Positions 25,806-35,029 of a DNA stretch of 64,000 bases are shown here, piece by piece. Numbering within the stretch: the stretch's first letter is position 1; each line of letters starts with the position of its first letter. This DNA is from Sporolactobacillus shoreicorticis (GTDB lineage Bacteria; Bacillota; Bacilli; Bacillales; Sporolactobacillaceae), in contig NZ_JAMXWM010000005.1 of the NCBI RefSeq assembly GCF_024125445.1, forward strand, positions 157,761 to 221,760. The letters run 5' to 3'. The notes under the pieces are model-generated. The model was not told the DNA's origin. It did not search any database and saw nothing but the letters and a program-made list of their open reading frames with translations. A program made the translations under genes and the position numbers.

Positions 25806-27266
25806 ATGAAGACCCAACAGATTTCAGTCATTGTTAAAAATCAGCCGGGCATCTTAGCACAGGTTTCCCAGCTTTTTAGTCAATCCGGCTTGAATATCGA
25901 TGCGATGACAGTCGGCACTTATAAAGAAATGCATACATCTAAAATGAAAATCCTGCTGAAATCCGAGTCTACGGTTCTTGAAAGGGTGATCAGCCAACTT
26001 AATAATCTGGCTGATGTTCTTCAGGTCAATGTCGCGCGGCCTGTTCGGTCACGAGATTCAGTGAGCGGAAAATTGAGTGCACTCTTTTCGAAACGCTCGG
26101 TCGCATTTTGGCTTGTCGCTTACAGTCTGTGCGTCACTCTTCTTGGAACAAATATACCTTCGCCACTGCTCGCTCTTTATCGCGTTCAGTGGCATCTGTC
26201 ACCGGGAATGGTGACGCTGCTTTTCGCGATTTACGCAGTTGTCGTCATCCCAACGATTATTATTTCCGGCCAGATGTCCGATCAATTGGGACGAAAAAAG
26301 CTGCTGATTCCCGGAGTTTTTTTCATTATAGTCGGCTCAATATTATTTATCCTGTCTACAAATTTCACAATGCTGTTTATTTCGCGGATTTTTCAAGGCA
26401 TATCGGTTGGTATGATGAATGGAGTCGCAGTCGCCGCATTAACCGATCTGGACGTAAAACAAAATCGGATTAAGGCAGCGTTTGTCGGTTCAATGGCTGT
26501 GACTGTGGGTAACGCACTTGGTCCCATCCTGTCCGGTGTTCTGGGTGAATACGCCCCTTTTCCCATGCAGCTCGCTTATTTTTTGCATATGCTTCTGGCA
26601 ATTCCATGTTTCATCGGCTTGTTTTACATGAGCGAAAAGGTAAAGCATTCCACCGCTATTCGTGTGCATCGGCCGGCCGTTCCGCGTGCCATTATTGGTC
26701 GTTTCTATCTCTCCGGAATGACCTCGTTCATTGCCTGGTCGATCATGAGCCTGATGCTGTCGATCATTCCGAGCTACACGAATCAACTAGTAGGGAGCTC
26801 AAACTTGGCGGTGGCCGGCGCGATTGTTGCCCTTGTACTCAGTATTTCAACGATCAGCCAAATTGTTCTTAAACGCATCGCACTTCAAAAGCTGTCGATT
26901 ATCGGCTTTATCGTGATGACCGCCGGTCTTGCATCACTGGCTGTCGTATTGGAAACAAAATCACTGATCTTTTTGTTCCTGACTACCGTATTGGTCGGTT
27001 TTGGTCACGGTCCTGCTTTTGCCGGAAGTCTTGCGCTGACCAACCATATTTCACCCGATGAATCACGCGGGGATATCATTGCTTCGTTCTATGTGCTGAC
27101 CTATCTCGGCGTCAGTCTGCCGATCCTTGGCCTCGGTATCGTAGCGCATTGGATCGGTCTAAACGGAGCAATCCTTCTTTACACGCTACTCATGACACTG
27201 ATGATGCTGGTCGGTGTGGTGTTCTGGATTGTAGATCAGCGATGCGAGCAAAAAATGGAACAATAA
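25806..27266 (+). CDS. ACT domain-MFS transporter fusion
   Basis: ATG 25806 follows AAAGGGGGAAG; 486 residues in one frame. Residues 1-78 are an ACT domain of the acetolactate-synthase small-subunit type (ISVIVKNQPGILAQVSQLFS, then GLNIDAMTVG and LNNLADVLQV). After about 20 linker residues comes a 12-helix MFS transporter with motif A GQMSDQLGRKKLLIPG and RIFQGISVGMMNG. No internal start with a ribosome binding site exists at the junction, so the fusion is genuine. ACT domains bind amino acids. A transporter gated by a cytoplasmic amino-acid sensor, such as a branched-chain amino acid exporter, is a reasonable hypothesis but unproven. Confidence 0.85.
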   Translation: MKTQQISVIVKNQPGILAQVSQLFSQSGLNIDAMTVGTYKEMHTSKMKILLKSESTVLERVISQLNNLADVLQVNVARPVRSRDSVSGKLSALFSKRSVAFWLVAYSLCVTLLGTNIPSPLLALYRVQWHLSPGMVTLLFAIYAVVVIPTIIISGQMSDQLGRKKLLIPGVFFIIVGSILFILSTNFTMLFISRIFQGISVGMMNGVAVAALTDLDVKQNRIKAAFVGSMAVTVGNALGPILSGVLGEYAPFPMQLAYFLHMLLAIPCFIGLFYMSEKVKHSTAIRVHRPAVPRAIIGRFYLSGMTSFIAWSIMSLMLSIIPSYTNQLVGSSNLAVAGAIVALVLSISTISQIVLKRIALQKLSIIGFIVMTAGLASLAVVLETKSLIFLFLTTVLVGFGHGPAFAGSLALTNHISPDESRGDIIASFYVLTYLGVSLPILGLGIVAHWIGLNGAILLYTLLMTLMMLVGVVFWIVDQRCEQKMEQ

Positions 27267-27312
27267 GACAGCCTGCCCTGGCGATCATGTGCAGAACAGC
27301 CCTTTGCAGTTG

Positions 27313-28077
27313 TTAAGAACGTCGGTGTTTTAATACGGCAAAATAACGAAGCATTATGGATAGGAACAGGTAACTCAGCACAACAAACGAGAGATAATTG
27401 ATCCAGAATTGATGCAGCTGAATGATGTGCAGGGCACTGAGTCCTTGCTGGATACCCATGACGATCAGTATGGTCACAGCAAGCATGAAAAACAGCTGAA
27501 TGTAGCGTTTCAATGTAAATCCCCCTCTCTGCATTTGTTTTGGAATTTGCGCGCCGATCTTTTTACATGCTTCATATTTGGCAGGCGGCAAAGTATGAAC
27601 GCCATATGTGTCGGCGCAGACCGCTTCAAAGAGACGATGCATCCCTGCGGTGCTGAGCGGCAGGTCCATGGCTTTAAACGTTTGATCGGTGATGCCGCTG
27701 AGTCGATTGGTCCATTTTTTCGCCGTACAGCTTGTGATCAGCACATACCCTTTGCCTTGATAGCTGCCGGGAAGCAGGTCACCTTTTGAAGAATAATGGA
27801 CCAATTCGGAACGGAGATTGTCCAGAAACAGTTTCATTGATCCAGAAACATTGCCCCAATAGGTTGGCGAGGCGAGAACAAGGCATTCGGCTTCGCGTAG
27901 GGCTGCGACTAGCTCATCGTCGCCCCCGAATTTGATTTGATCTAAAGTATCGGTATTCAGATCGATGCATTGAATGATGCATCCTTGTTCTTTTGCACCT
28001 TCCAAGACGGCGGTAAGCATTTGCCGTCAGGCCATCAGGATTCACGCGCCGAGTATGCCGATCACGTTAATTGTCAT
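27313..28077 (-). pseudogene. NADPH-dependent FMN reductase/flavodoxin-like protein, frameshifted at the N-terminus
   Basis: The natural start is ATG 28077 with AAGGAGAATC upstream, reading MTINVIGILGA. TGA follows, then PDGLTAN appears in a second frame, and the first frame resumes at MLTAVLEGAKEQG. So two compensating small indels hit the FMN phosphate-binding loop. The rest (to 27313) has ASPTYWGNVSGSMKLFLDNL, the flavodoxin-fold FMN site, plus two C-terminal membrane helices. An ATG at 28020 could start a shortened product lacking the phosphate loop. It is the last gene of a minus-strand cluster with DUF488, ferredoxin and cupin genes. Confidence 0.65.
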
Positions 28078-28441
28078 GGCGATTCTCCTTGCTTTTAATA
28101 AAAACAACCAGCACCAACGCGTGATTGCACGTCGGACTTTTTGCCGCATAAAGCAGGGTTACCGTCTGAGTGCGGCTCAGTTTTATTAATTTCTCGACAC
28201 CGTGCTGTTTCTCCTCATCCTCGGATAGTTCCTTTTGATAAGCTTCTTGAAAACGCGCGAATTTCGCTGGTTCATGGTTGAACCATTTTCGCAGCTCAGG
28301 ACTTGGTGTGACAGATTTCATCCAGTCATCAAGCCGGGCACGTTCCTTTGATATCCCGCGCGGCCACATACGATCGACGAGAATGCGTAAACCGTCGGAA
28401 TCCTGCACGGGTTCATAAATCTGTTTTATCTGAATGGTCAA
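28067..28441 (-). CDS. DUF488 family protein (YeaO-like)
   Basis: TTG 28441 follows AAGAAGG; 124 residues. The motifs GLRILVDRMWPRGISKE, WMKSVTPSPELRKWFNHEP and TLLYAAKSPTCNHALVL are those of DUF488, a small cytoplasmic family of unknown function. The stop overlaps the start region of the downstream flavin reductase gene by 11 bases, showing an operon. Confidence 0.85.
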   Translation of the reverse strand: MTIQIKQIYEPVQDSDGLRILVDRMWPRGISKERARLDDWMKSVTPSPELRKWFNHEPAKFARFQEAYQKELSEDEEKQHGVEKLIKLSRTQTVTLLYAAKSPTCNHALVLVVFIKSKENRHDN

Positions 28442-28470
28442 TGTGATGCCTTCTTTTAAATCAATCTTCG

Positions 28471-28770
<300 letters not shown>

Positions 28771-29082
28771 TTAGCATCCGCGCACGATGTCGCCACATGC
28801 CGATTTGACCAAGATGACATCGCTGTCTTCTTCAGCTCGTACCGAATGAAGCTCCTTTGCATTCAGGTGCACAAGCTTGCCGGGTACAAGATGTTCCGAT
28901 TGTCCGGATGCTGTGAATATGATTGAACCGCGTACGGGAACCACAGTCACTTCTGCGTCACCGCCATGATGTTCGGGAATTTCCTGTCCTTTTTGCAAAG
29001 ACAAGTGCATGACGGTCTGGCAGTCATCCTGATAAAGACGTTCCTTAAGTGTTGTTCGATTTTCGCACGTAAACAGTTGCAT
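28771..29082 (-). CDS. small cupin-domain protein
   Basis: ATG 29082 follows GGGAGCGA; 103 residues. A single cupin barrel is indicated by HLSLQKGQEIPEHHGGDAEV and PGKLVHLNAKELHSVRA. The metal-binding His pattern is partial (HH and a later His). The substrate is unknown. It is the first gene of the minus-strand redox cluster, facing the Crp/Fnr regulator. Confidence 0.8.
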   Translation of the reverse strand: MQLFTCENRTTLKERLYQDDCQTVMHLSLQKGQEIPEHHGGDAEVTVVPVRGSIIFTASGQSEHLVPGKLVHLNAKELHSVRAEEDSDVILVKSACGDIVRGC

Positions 29083-29181
29083 GAATCATCGCTCCCTAAT
29101 GTATAAAAAATGAGTGACTATACCTTTGCTTTAATTGAGAAATTCTATCATCTATACTATAGATAAATAGAAAAAGCGAAC

Positions 29182-29195
29182 ATGATTCAGATCAA
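29182..29195. promoter_or_regulatory. candidate Fnr/Crp-type operator
   Basis: ATGATTCAGATCAA matches TTGATNNNNATCAA at nine of ten fixed positions. It lies between the divergent cupin and Crp/Fnr-family genes, 45 bases upstream of the latter. Confidence 0.45.
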
Positions 29196-29240
29196 GTTGC
29201 TGTAAATACAGAAACGATCTTTAGGAAAGGAGGGGTACAA

Positions 29241-29903
29241 TTGACTGAGTTGAAGGCAACCGGATGGTTTCAAGGGCTTTCCCAAGAAGCAATGAATCAG
29301 ATCAAAAGCAGCGGAACGTTCAGAACTTTTCAAGAAAAAGAAATTATTTTTTTACAGGACGATGTACTGACCCACTATTTCTTTGTTGTAAACGGTCTTG
29401 TCCGTGCCTTTCATCAGAATAAATTAGGAAAAAAATGGATTGTAAGTCTGTTTTCACAAGGAGATTTGTTCCCGCATGTCGGACTCGCAGATCATGCAGC
29501 CGTTTATCCCGCCAGTGCAGAAGCATTGGCACCAACGACTCTTTTTTCGATCAAACAAACCGTCATGCAACAGCTCTTGCACCGATATCCGGTGATTCAG
29601 CAGCAGTTTACCGCCTTTTTGGCGATGAAAAGTCAGGAACTAATCAATCGATACTCTGATTCGGTTCTAGAACCGGCACTTGTGCAGCTCGTTTCCCTGC
29701 TTAAACGATTGGCACAACAGTCGGGTATGCGCGTATCGAACGGTTGGGTACTCATCCCGAATCTAATGACTGAGCAGGATATGGCCGCGTATATTGGGGT
29801 GGCGCCGGAGACGGTCAGCCGTTTGCTGAATCGTTTGTATCGTGAGCGGCGTGCCAAATCTGCCGGTCGGGGTAGAATTTACATTGATCTCGATAAGTGT
29901 TGA
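29241..29903 (+). CDS. Crp/Fnr family transcriptional regulator
   Basis: TTG 29241 follows AAAGGAGGGGTA; 220 residues. The N-terminal cyclic-nucleotide-binding fold (EKEIIFLQDDVLTHYFFVVN, GLVRAF, SQGDLF) precedes a helix-turn-helix MTEQDMAAYIGVAPETVSRLL. No Cys cluster typical of oxygen-sensing Fnr is present, so the signal is unknown. It is divergent from the cupin-ferredoxin-DUF488-flavin cluster, the probable target. Confidence 0.88.
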   Translation: MTELKATGWFQGLSQEAMNQIKSSGTFRTFQEKEIIFLQDDVLTHYFFVVNGLVRAFHQNKLGKKWIVSLFSQGDLFPHVGLADHAAVYPASAEALAPTTLFSIKQTVMQQLLHRYPVIQQQFTAFLAMKSQELINRYSDSVLEPALVQLVSLLKRLAQQSGMRVSNGWVLIPNLMTEQDMAAYIGVAPETVSRLLNRLYRERRAKSAGRGRIYIDLDKC

Positions 29904-30330
29904 GCGCCAAGATGTGTTATCGGCAGAACTTTGCATTCTGCTCAGTATCCGGAATATGAGTACAGAAGGTGATGCGTGATGTTGAACCATTTTATGGAGA
30001 GACCGATGACTCGGACGATTTCATGCTGCTGATTTATGGATATTATGATGTGCAGCTCCGGAACATGGCAATGGTCACAATTTCAGAGAACGGACAACTT
30101 GATTAAAGGATGGTGCGGAAGATAAATGGACTGTTATCAAAAGCAGTTCTCTTTATTACGGCTTTATATCTGTTTCTTTTAAAATCAATGAAAAAAGAAA
30201 TTTAAAAGGATATGAGATCAATTGCAGTTGTGAAGTGGACATAAATCTGATATACTTTTAACTATGGGAACATACGTTCTTGATTAATATACTTCACGCA
30301 GGTAAGACGAGCAGAAAAGAGTGAGTAGAG
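29904..30330 (+). other. gap with only short, doubtful ORFs
   Basis: One candidate is ATG 29972 to TAA 30106 (44 residues, containing GYYDVQLRNMAMVTISENGQ). It overlaps ATG 30112-30219, a possible 31-residue membrane peptide containing GLLSKAVLFITALYLFLLK. A third frame is open over the same bases. None has a well-placed ribosome binding site. They may be remains of one decayed gene. A promoter for the next gene is expected near 30240-30300. Confidence 0.3.
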
Positions 30331-30948
30331 ATGGAGAAGAGGATATTATTTGTACTTTTGGAAGAGTACGCTGACTGGGAAGGTGCCTATCTTGCCTCTG
30401 AAATTATGAGAAGTTCAAATGAGGAATCAAACAATTACTGTGTTAAAACCGTATCCTTGATAAAGGAACCGGTTCATTCGATTGGCGGATTCACTACGCT
30501 ACCCGATTATGCTATCGATTCAGTAGATAATCATTTCAATGGGTTAATTCTTATCGGAGGAAACTCATGGCGAAAGGAATCGAGTAAAAAAGTCATACCG
30601 CTCATAAAAAAAGCATTAGAAAATAATGCTGTCTTAGGTGCTATTTGTGATGCTACGGTATTTTTGGGAATGAACGGATTTCTCAATGAAGGCAAGCATA
30701 CAAGCAATCAGTTAGAGGAATTGAAGAAAGCTGCGGGGAAAAATTATAGCGGCGAAAAAGAGTACATCAATCAACAAGCTGTCCGAGATGGCAACAGGAT
30801 CACCGCTAATGGCACTGCCGCGTTAGAATTTTCAAAAGAAGTCTTAGTGGCGTTGGGCATTAAGAATAAAGCGGAGGCTGATGACTGGTACCATTTTCAT
30901 AAACTTGGCTACTGTAAATACATGAAACAACTGAATAATATTGGTTAA
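30331..30948 (+). CDS. DJ-1/PfpI family protein (type-1 glutamine amidotransferase-like)
   Basis: The 205-residue protein starts MEKRILFVLLEEYADWE, the conserved Glu of the family, and has the nucleophile elbow GAICDATVFLGMNG with the Cys. It resembles the YdeA/YoaZ group of Bacilli. Function unknown; candidates include glyoxalase- or protease-like activity. It is closely followed by the isochorismatase-like gene. Confidence 0.87.
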   Translation: MEKRILFVLLEEYADWEGAYLASEIMRSSNEESNNYCVKTVSLIKEPVHSIGGFTTLPDYAIDSVDNHFNGLILIGGNSWRKESSKKVIPLIKKALENNAVLGAICDATVFLGMNGFLNEGKHTSNQLEELKKAAGKNYSGEKEYINQQAVRDGNRITANGTAALEFSKEVLVALGIKNKAEADDWYHFHKLGYCKYMKQLNNIG

Positions 30949-30994
30949 GAGCACCAGGCATGTTACAATGGAAAAAATGAAAGGGGCGTTGCGT

Positions 30995-31552
30995 GTGAAC
31001 CAAGCCTTACTTGTCATTGATTCGCAGCAGGCGTTAATCGATGGCGATGCTCAGGAACCCGGTGTTCCCAATAAAGAAGAACTGCTTCAAAAGATTAATT
31101 TTGTGATTGAAAAAGCGCTACAAGCCAAAATAACCGTAATCTTTATTCGCGATACGAGTGTATCCGATGGGAACGGAGAAGGATTCCAGATTCATCCGGC
31201 GATTCATATACCGGAAGGCGCGACGATATTTAATAAAAGTGCGACGAGCTCTTTTTATCACACACCATTGTTGAACTATCTTCAAGAGCGCGGTGTTGAG
31301 CATCTAGTGATTGCAGGATGCAAGACCGAATATTGTATTGACACAGCCGTTCGAATGGCTACGGTCAACGGATTCGATGCGACGCTGGTTGGCGATGCAC
31401 ACGGTACCTCGGATTCATCCGATTTGTCAGCCGAGCAGATCATCAATCATCATAATCGAGTGTTGCACGGATATGATAATGACGACCATTTTTCGCTTGT
31501 CAGGAGCGCAGATGAGGATTTGTTTCACCCGATCCATGACAAGTATCGTTGA
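30995..31552 (+). CDS. isochorismatase-family cysteine hydrolase
   Basis: GTG 30995 follows AAAGGGGCG; 185 residues. The fold's catalytic Asp is in ALLVIDSQQALID, the Lys lies in FNKSATSSFY, and the Cys in VIAGCKTEYCIDTAVRMA. Family members include nicotinamidase, isochorismatase and carbamoylsarcosine amidohydrolase; the substrate is not determined. It lies 46 bases after the PfpI gene. Confidence 0.88.
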   Translation: MNQALLVIDSQQALIDGDAQEPGVPNKEELLQKINFVIEKALQAKITVIFIRDTSVSDGNGEGFQIHPAIHIPEGATIFNKSATSSFYHTPLLNYLQERGVEHLVIAGCKTEYCIDTAVRMATVNGFDATLVGDAHGTSDSSDLSAEQIINHHNRVLHGYDNDDHFSLVRSADEDLFHPIHDKYR

Positions 31553-31665
31553 TATGAATCAGATTAGCAATAGGCATAAGGGACAGCATTGATGCTGTTC
31601 CTCATTTTGTGCACTTTTTTTCGATGAGACGGAACGAAAGGATCATGGGAACGTCATTTTTTCAA

Positions 31666-31693
31666 TTGACATAGATGTAAATAATGCTATAAT
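31666..31693 (+). promoter_or_regulatory. SigA-type promoter before the structured leader
   Basis: TTGACA (31666-31671), 16-base spacer, TATAAT (31688-31693). Both hexamers are perfect. Confidence 0.85.
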
Positions 31694-31731
31694 ACATTAA
31701 AATCACATCTAAATACTTGGCTATATACTTG

Positions 31732-31811
31732 TTTATCCAGAGAGGGTAAAGGGTCTGGCCTCAACAGCGGACCTTGCAAAGAGGTTTTCTGTACATGGGA
31801 AATCTCTTTTT
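31732..31811 (+). promoter_or_regulatory. structured leader with terminator; weakly S-box-like
   Basis: TTATCCAGAGAGG followed by GGGTCTGGCC resembles the first third of a SAM-I (S-box) riboswitch. The later conserved parts (AUGAAACC, GCAACC, P4, 3' P1 strand) are absent or altered. A terminator follows: AGAGGTTTTC (31780-31789) pairs with GGAAATCTCT (31798-31807), then T's. The leader sits between a strong promoter and the alpha/beta hydrolase gene. It could be a degenerate S-box, a different small riboswitch, or a simple attenuator. Confidence 0.4.
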
Positions 31812-31889
31812 TGTTTGTCTGAATAATTGGATAAAGAGCCAAAACCCAACTTGAGAAAATGCAAATGATTAAAAAACGAGAAAGGGTGA

Positions 31890-32738
31890 ATGAATTTGGC
31901 AGAACGTTATTTTGAAGTAGAACCAGGTATTGAGTTGCACTATCGTGACGTGGGGAGCGGAAGACCGCTTGTGTTTATTCCGGGTTGGACATTCAGCATT
32001 GATGTATTTGAAAAGCAGATTGCTTACTTCTCCACTCATTATCGCGTGATTGCAGTAGATCCGCGAAATCATGGGAAATCAACGATCAGTGTAAACAGAA
32101 ATACGTACGATGTGCAAGGAGCGGATCTCGGAAAACTAATCAATCACCTTGAACTAAAGGATGCCGTATTGATCGGTTGGTCATTTGGCGGTCTGACGCT
32201 GTGGTCCTATGTAGAGCAATTTGGCGTTCAAAATATTTCAGCCGCTGTTACCATTGATGTATCTCCGCGGACTCTTAGCTCGGATTCTGATGAGTGGGTA
32301 GCCGGAACACTTGAAGACCTCATCGCTGTCCATAATCATTCTCTGGATTCTGCAGAACATTATCGTCAGTTTATTGATTCATTTGCTGAAAATCTATTAT
32401 TCGACCACGCGATTACTGATGAGGAAAAAAGTCGATTTACAGCGCCGAGCCTGCGTCTCCCGCATCAAATTGCCGATGCTCTTTATGTCGATGGCTGGCT
32501 AACAGACAAAAAAGCAGCGGCAAAAACGGTTGATGAAGCAGTGCCCTCGTTAATAGTTACTTCATCGGCGCGTGCAGATACCGCCAAGCCTTATATACAA
32601 AAAGAGCTCCCCAATAGTGAAGTGCATTCGTTTGGCAATCATCTGTTATTTTGGGAATATGCCGATCGATTTAATGAAATACTCGACCAATTTCTTAGCA
32701 AACATAATCTTTCAGAGACTGCGTTACAAAACTCGTAA
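31890..32738 (+). CDS. alpha/beta hydrolase (haloperoxidase-like)
   Basis: ATG 31890 follows AGAAAGGGTGA; 282 residues. The oxyanion segment is VFIPGWTFSI, the nucleophile elbow LIGWSFGGLT, and the triad His probably lies in FGNHLLFWEY. The sequence is of the non-haem chloroperoxidase/esterase type. Substrate unknown. Expression probably depends on the leader upstream. Confidence 0.85.
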   Translation: MNLAERYFEVEPGIELHYRDVGSGRPLVFIPGWTFSIDVFEKQIAYFSTHYRVIAVDPRNHGKSTISVNRNTYDVQGADLGKLINHLELKDAVLIGWSFGGLTLWSYVEQFGVQNISAAVTIDVSPRTLSSDSDEWVAGTLEDLIAVHNHSLDSAEHYRQFIDSFAENLLFDHAITDEEKSRFTAPSLRLPHQIADALYVDGWLTDKKAAAKTVDEAVPSLIVTSSARADTAKPYIQKELPNSEVHSFGNHLLFWEYADRFNEILDQFLSKHNLSETALQNS

Positions 32739-32816
32739 AATTGGGGAAGTACGTCAAGCTTGGAAAAAGCTGAGAAACAGCAAATGAAGAACCCGCTCGA
32801 GTACCAATAAAGATGA

Positions 32817-32844
32817 AAACGCCCACCTTAGAATGGGCATTTTG
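32817..32844. terminator. bidirectional terminator
   Basis: AAAACGCCCA pairs with TGGGCATTTT around CCTTAGAA, serving the hydrolase gene (plus) and the DUF4179 gene (minus). Confidence 0.8.
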
Positions 32845-32857
32845 TATGATCTGATTT

Positions 32858-34198
32858 TTATTTAATTTTCATCCGAACATTGCCGTGAACGCGCTCGGGA
32901 TAGTCGATGATCTTCAATTTGATTGGTTCTTTATAATGACGATTCGGGATGCTCAGCATTTCCTCGTGAATGCTTGAATTTAGGGCAGCCGATCCTTCTG
33001 AGCGCGTTTGATAATGCTTGCCACTTTGATCGGTAAACGTTGAGTCGAAAATTCCGTATCCTGAACGATGGTCGATTTTCGGTATGTGTACAGCAAATTT
33101 TAAGATGAGATCCGATTTATGCTCACTGTCGGTACGAATGGACTTGAGCGTCATACGATCAGCGACGGGATTTCCAATCAATTTCTTCTTTTGTAAATCG
33201 ACTGTGAGATAACGATCACGTTTATCGATGACGCGCGCTCGGGTCAGACTTAGGTACAATGAGCGCGGATGCGCATAATAATTGCTTTGCAGGTAAAAAG
33301 TTTGATCATTTTCATTTGAGCCGGTAGCGGTGAATCCTTGTGGCGGAGTCCAACCACGCCCTTGTTTGTCACTGAGCTGCAAATCATCTAAGTGTGTGAT
33401 TTGCTTGGTGTTTTTCGGATCGTAGGTAATATGGACGGCAATTCGTGTCGGATAGACGGTGACCGATTGGATCGTCAGCTTTTGATCTTCCAGCGAAACA
33501 GTTCGATTTAAGGGATAGCTGATTTTCATCTTCTCATACTTTGTTATATTGTAAGGAATTTTGAATATCCAAGTTCCCATTTTAAACGTAAGCGACAGAT
33601 AGAGCGGATCGGTTAATTTCTTTTCATTCAACGACATTGAGATCCGGTCATGAAAAGTTGATTGCCTGATCGTTAGTTGCTTCTTCGTTTTTCCAATCAG
33701 TCCATAGTTAAACTCAGTTGCTCCCATGACGGAACGTTTGTATTTGTTCTTAATATCGAAGTTTTTCAACTCGGGCTGAATTTTTTTCTCCGATTGCTTG
33801 ATTGTGTAGAAAAAGATCACTTGATGTGAATCGGCAATCATGCTATTGATGGTGACTGTTGTTCCGTTCTTTGTTTGCGATAAATTGAGCTTTTGCAAGC
33901 CATGATGATCAACCGCGTCTTCGAGTCCGTGATCACCGTTCAGAAGCTTAACGATCGCTTTCATGCCGGGTACATGGGAGACATAGCTGGCGAACGCGGG
34001 CGATATTTTAACCAACGATAAAAAGAGTAGAAGAATCGCAGCTGCTGCGCTCACGATTTGCATGATTCGTCGCCTTTTTTTGATTCTTCGTTTTGCTTTG
34101 CTGATGCCAGAGAGGGCGGCATCCAATGACTTGGGTGAATCCGATGTCTGGTTGAACTGCTCTGTCATTTTTTCCAATTCATTTTCTAATATGCGCAT
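32858..34198 (-). CDS. DUF4179 anti-sigma-factor-like membrane protein
   Basis: The 446-residue protein has a cytoplasmic N-terminus of about 45 residues, a basic KRRIKKRRR stretch, one membrane helix (IVSAAAAILLLFLSLVKI) and a large external domain. The segment FASYVSHVPGMKAIVKLL is typical of DUF4179 proteins, which pair with ECF sigma factors. Its ATG overlaps the sigma gene by 20 bases, showing translational coupling. It probably sequesters the sigma factor at the membrane; the signal is unknown. Confidence 0.85.
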   Translation of the reverse strand: MRILENELEKMTEQFNQTSDSPKSLDAALSGISKAKRRIKKRRRIMQIVSAAAAILLLFLSLVKISPAFASYVSHVPGMKAIVKLLNGDHGLEDAVDHHGLQKLNLSQTKNGTTVTINSMIADSHQVIFFYTIKQSEKKIQPELKNFDIKNKYKRSVMGATEFNYGLIGKTKKQLTIRQSTFHDRISMSLNEKKLTDPLYLSLTFKMGTWIFKIPYNITKYEKMKISYPLNRTVSLEDQKLTIQSVTVYPTRIAVHITYDPKNTKQITHLDDLQLSDKQGRGWTPPQGFTATGSNENDQTFYLQSNYYAHPRSLYLSLTRARVIDKRDRYLTVDLQKKKLIGNPVADRMTLKSIRTDSEHKSDLILKFAVHIPKIDHRSGYGIFDSTFTDQSGKHYQTRSEGSAALNSSIHEEMLSIPNRHYKEPIKLKIIDYPERVHGNVRMKIK

Positions 34199-34706
34199 TA
34201 CGTTTCTCCTCTCCGGCCAGATATCTCCGCAACTGGGTCAACCCATGGTTCAATCTTGTTTTGACTGTCCCAAGCGGAAGATCAAGACCTTCGGCGATTT
34301 CCGACAACGTGTATTGATGATTATATTTTAGAATGATAATGATTTGATCATTGACTGACAGCTGATGGACCAATATTTCGAAATCAAGACTAGCTGCCGG
34401 ATCACGAACATCGCCGGTTTGATCGGGAATGGAATCAACGGGAATGAAACGCTTTCGCCGCCGCAGTTCATCCAAACAATAATTGATCATGATACGAATC
34501 ATCCATGTGCGCGCGTAGTTCGTTTTTTTGATCTTGTGAAAATGTGTGTAGGTGCGGCAAACCACTTCCTGCAATGCGTCCAGCGCGTCTTGTTCATTTT
34601 TCAGATAGCGCCAGGCTGTACGGTAGAGTTCGCTATGACAAGAGGTCAGCAGTTTTGTAAATTGCTCTTCGCGTTTTTTTGCGGCACTTAAAGGGTGTGA
34701 AAACAT
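34179..34706 (-). CDS. ECF RNA polymerase sigma factor
   Basis: ATG 34706 with GGTGA upstream is favoured over a GTG at 34757 without a site; 175 residues. Region 2 is ELYRTAWRYLKNEQDALDAL and QEVVCRTYTHF. Region 4 is YTLSEIAEGLDLPLGTVKTR, then LNHGLTQLRRYL. It is transcribed with its DUF4179 anti-sigma. This is the intact counterpart of the decayed pair at 7-8 kb. Confidence 0.92.
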   Translation of the reverse strand: MFSHPLSAAKKREEQFTKLLTSCHSELYRTAWRYLKNEQDALDALQEVVCRTYTHFHKIKKTNYARTWMIRIMINYCLDELRRRKRFIPVDSIPDQTGDVRDPAASLDFEILVHQLSVNDQIIIILKYNHQYTLSEIAEGLDLPLGTVKTRLNHGLTQLRRYLAGEEKRNAHIRK

Positions 34707-35029
34707 TAAGTTCACCAATTTTCTGTTTGCTCTGTATCTATTAGACTGAGAAAACACAGGAACGGTTTTGTTTTTTTAACAAAAAATGACTCATATCCAT
34801 AATGGAGTGAGCCATTTTACAAATAATCGAATATATGTTCGGATTGCGTGACATCTGAATTAACGAGGCTATACCTCAATTTTTATACTAATAGTATAAA
34901 TTATCATAAAATATAAGTCTCTATTTTCTCCACGAATTCTTCTATTCTTAATTTACCCGGCCGATATGACATGCATTTGCTTGGACGCAAATGCGAGAAA
35001 TGGGATCATAATTTACAAATTCGCTTACT

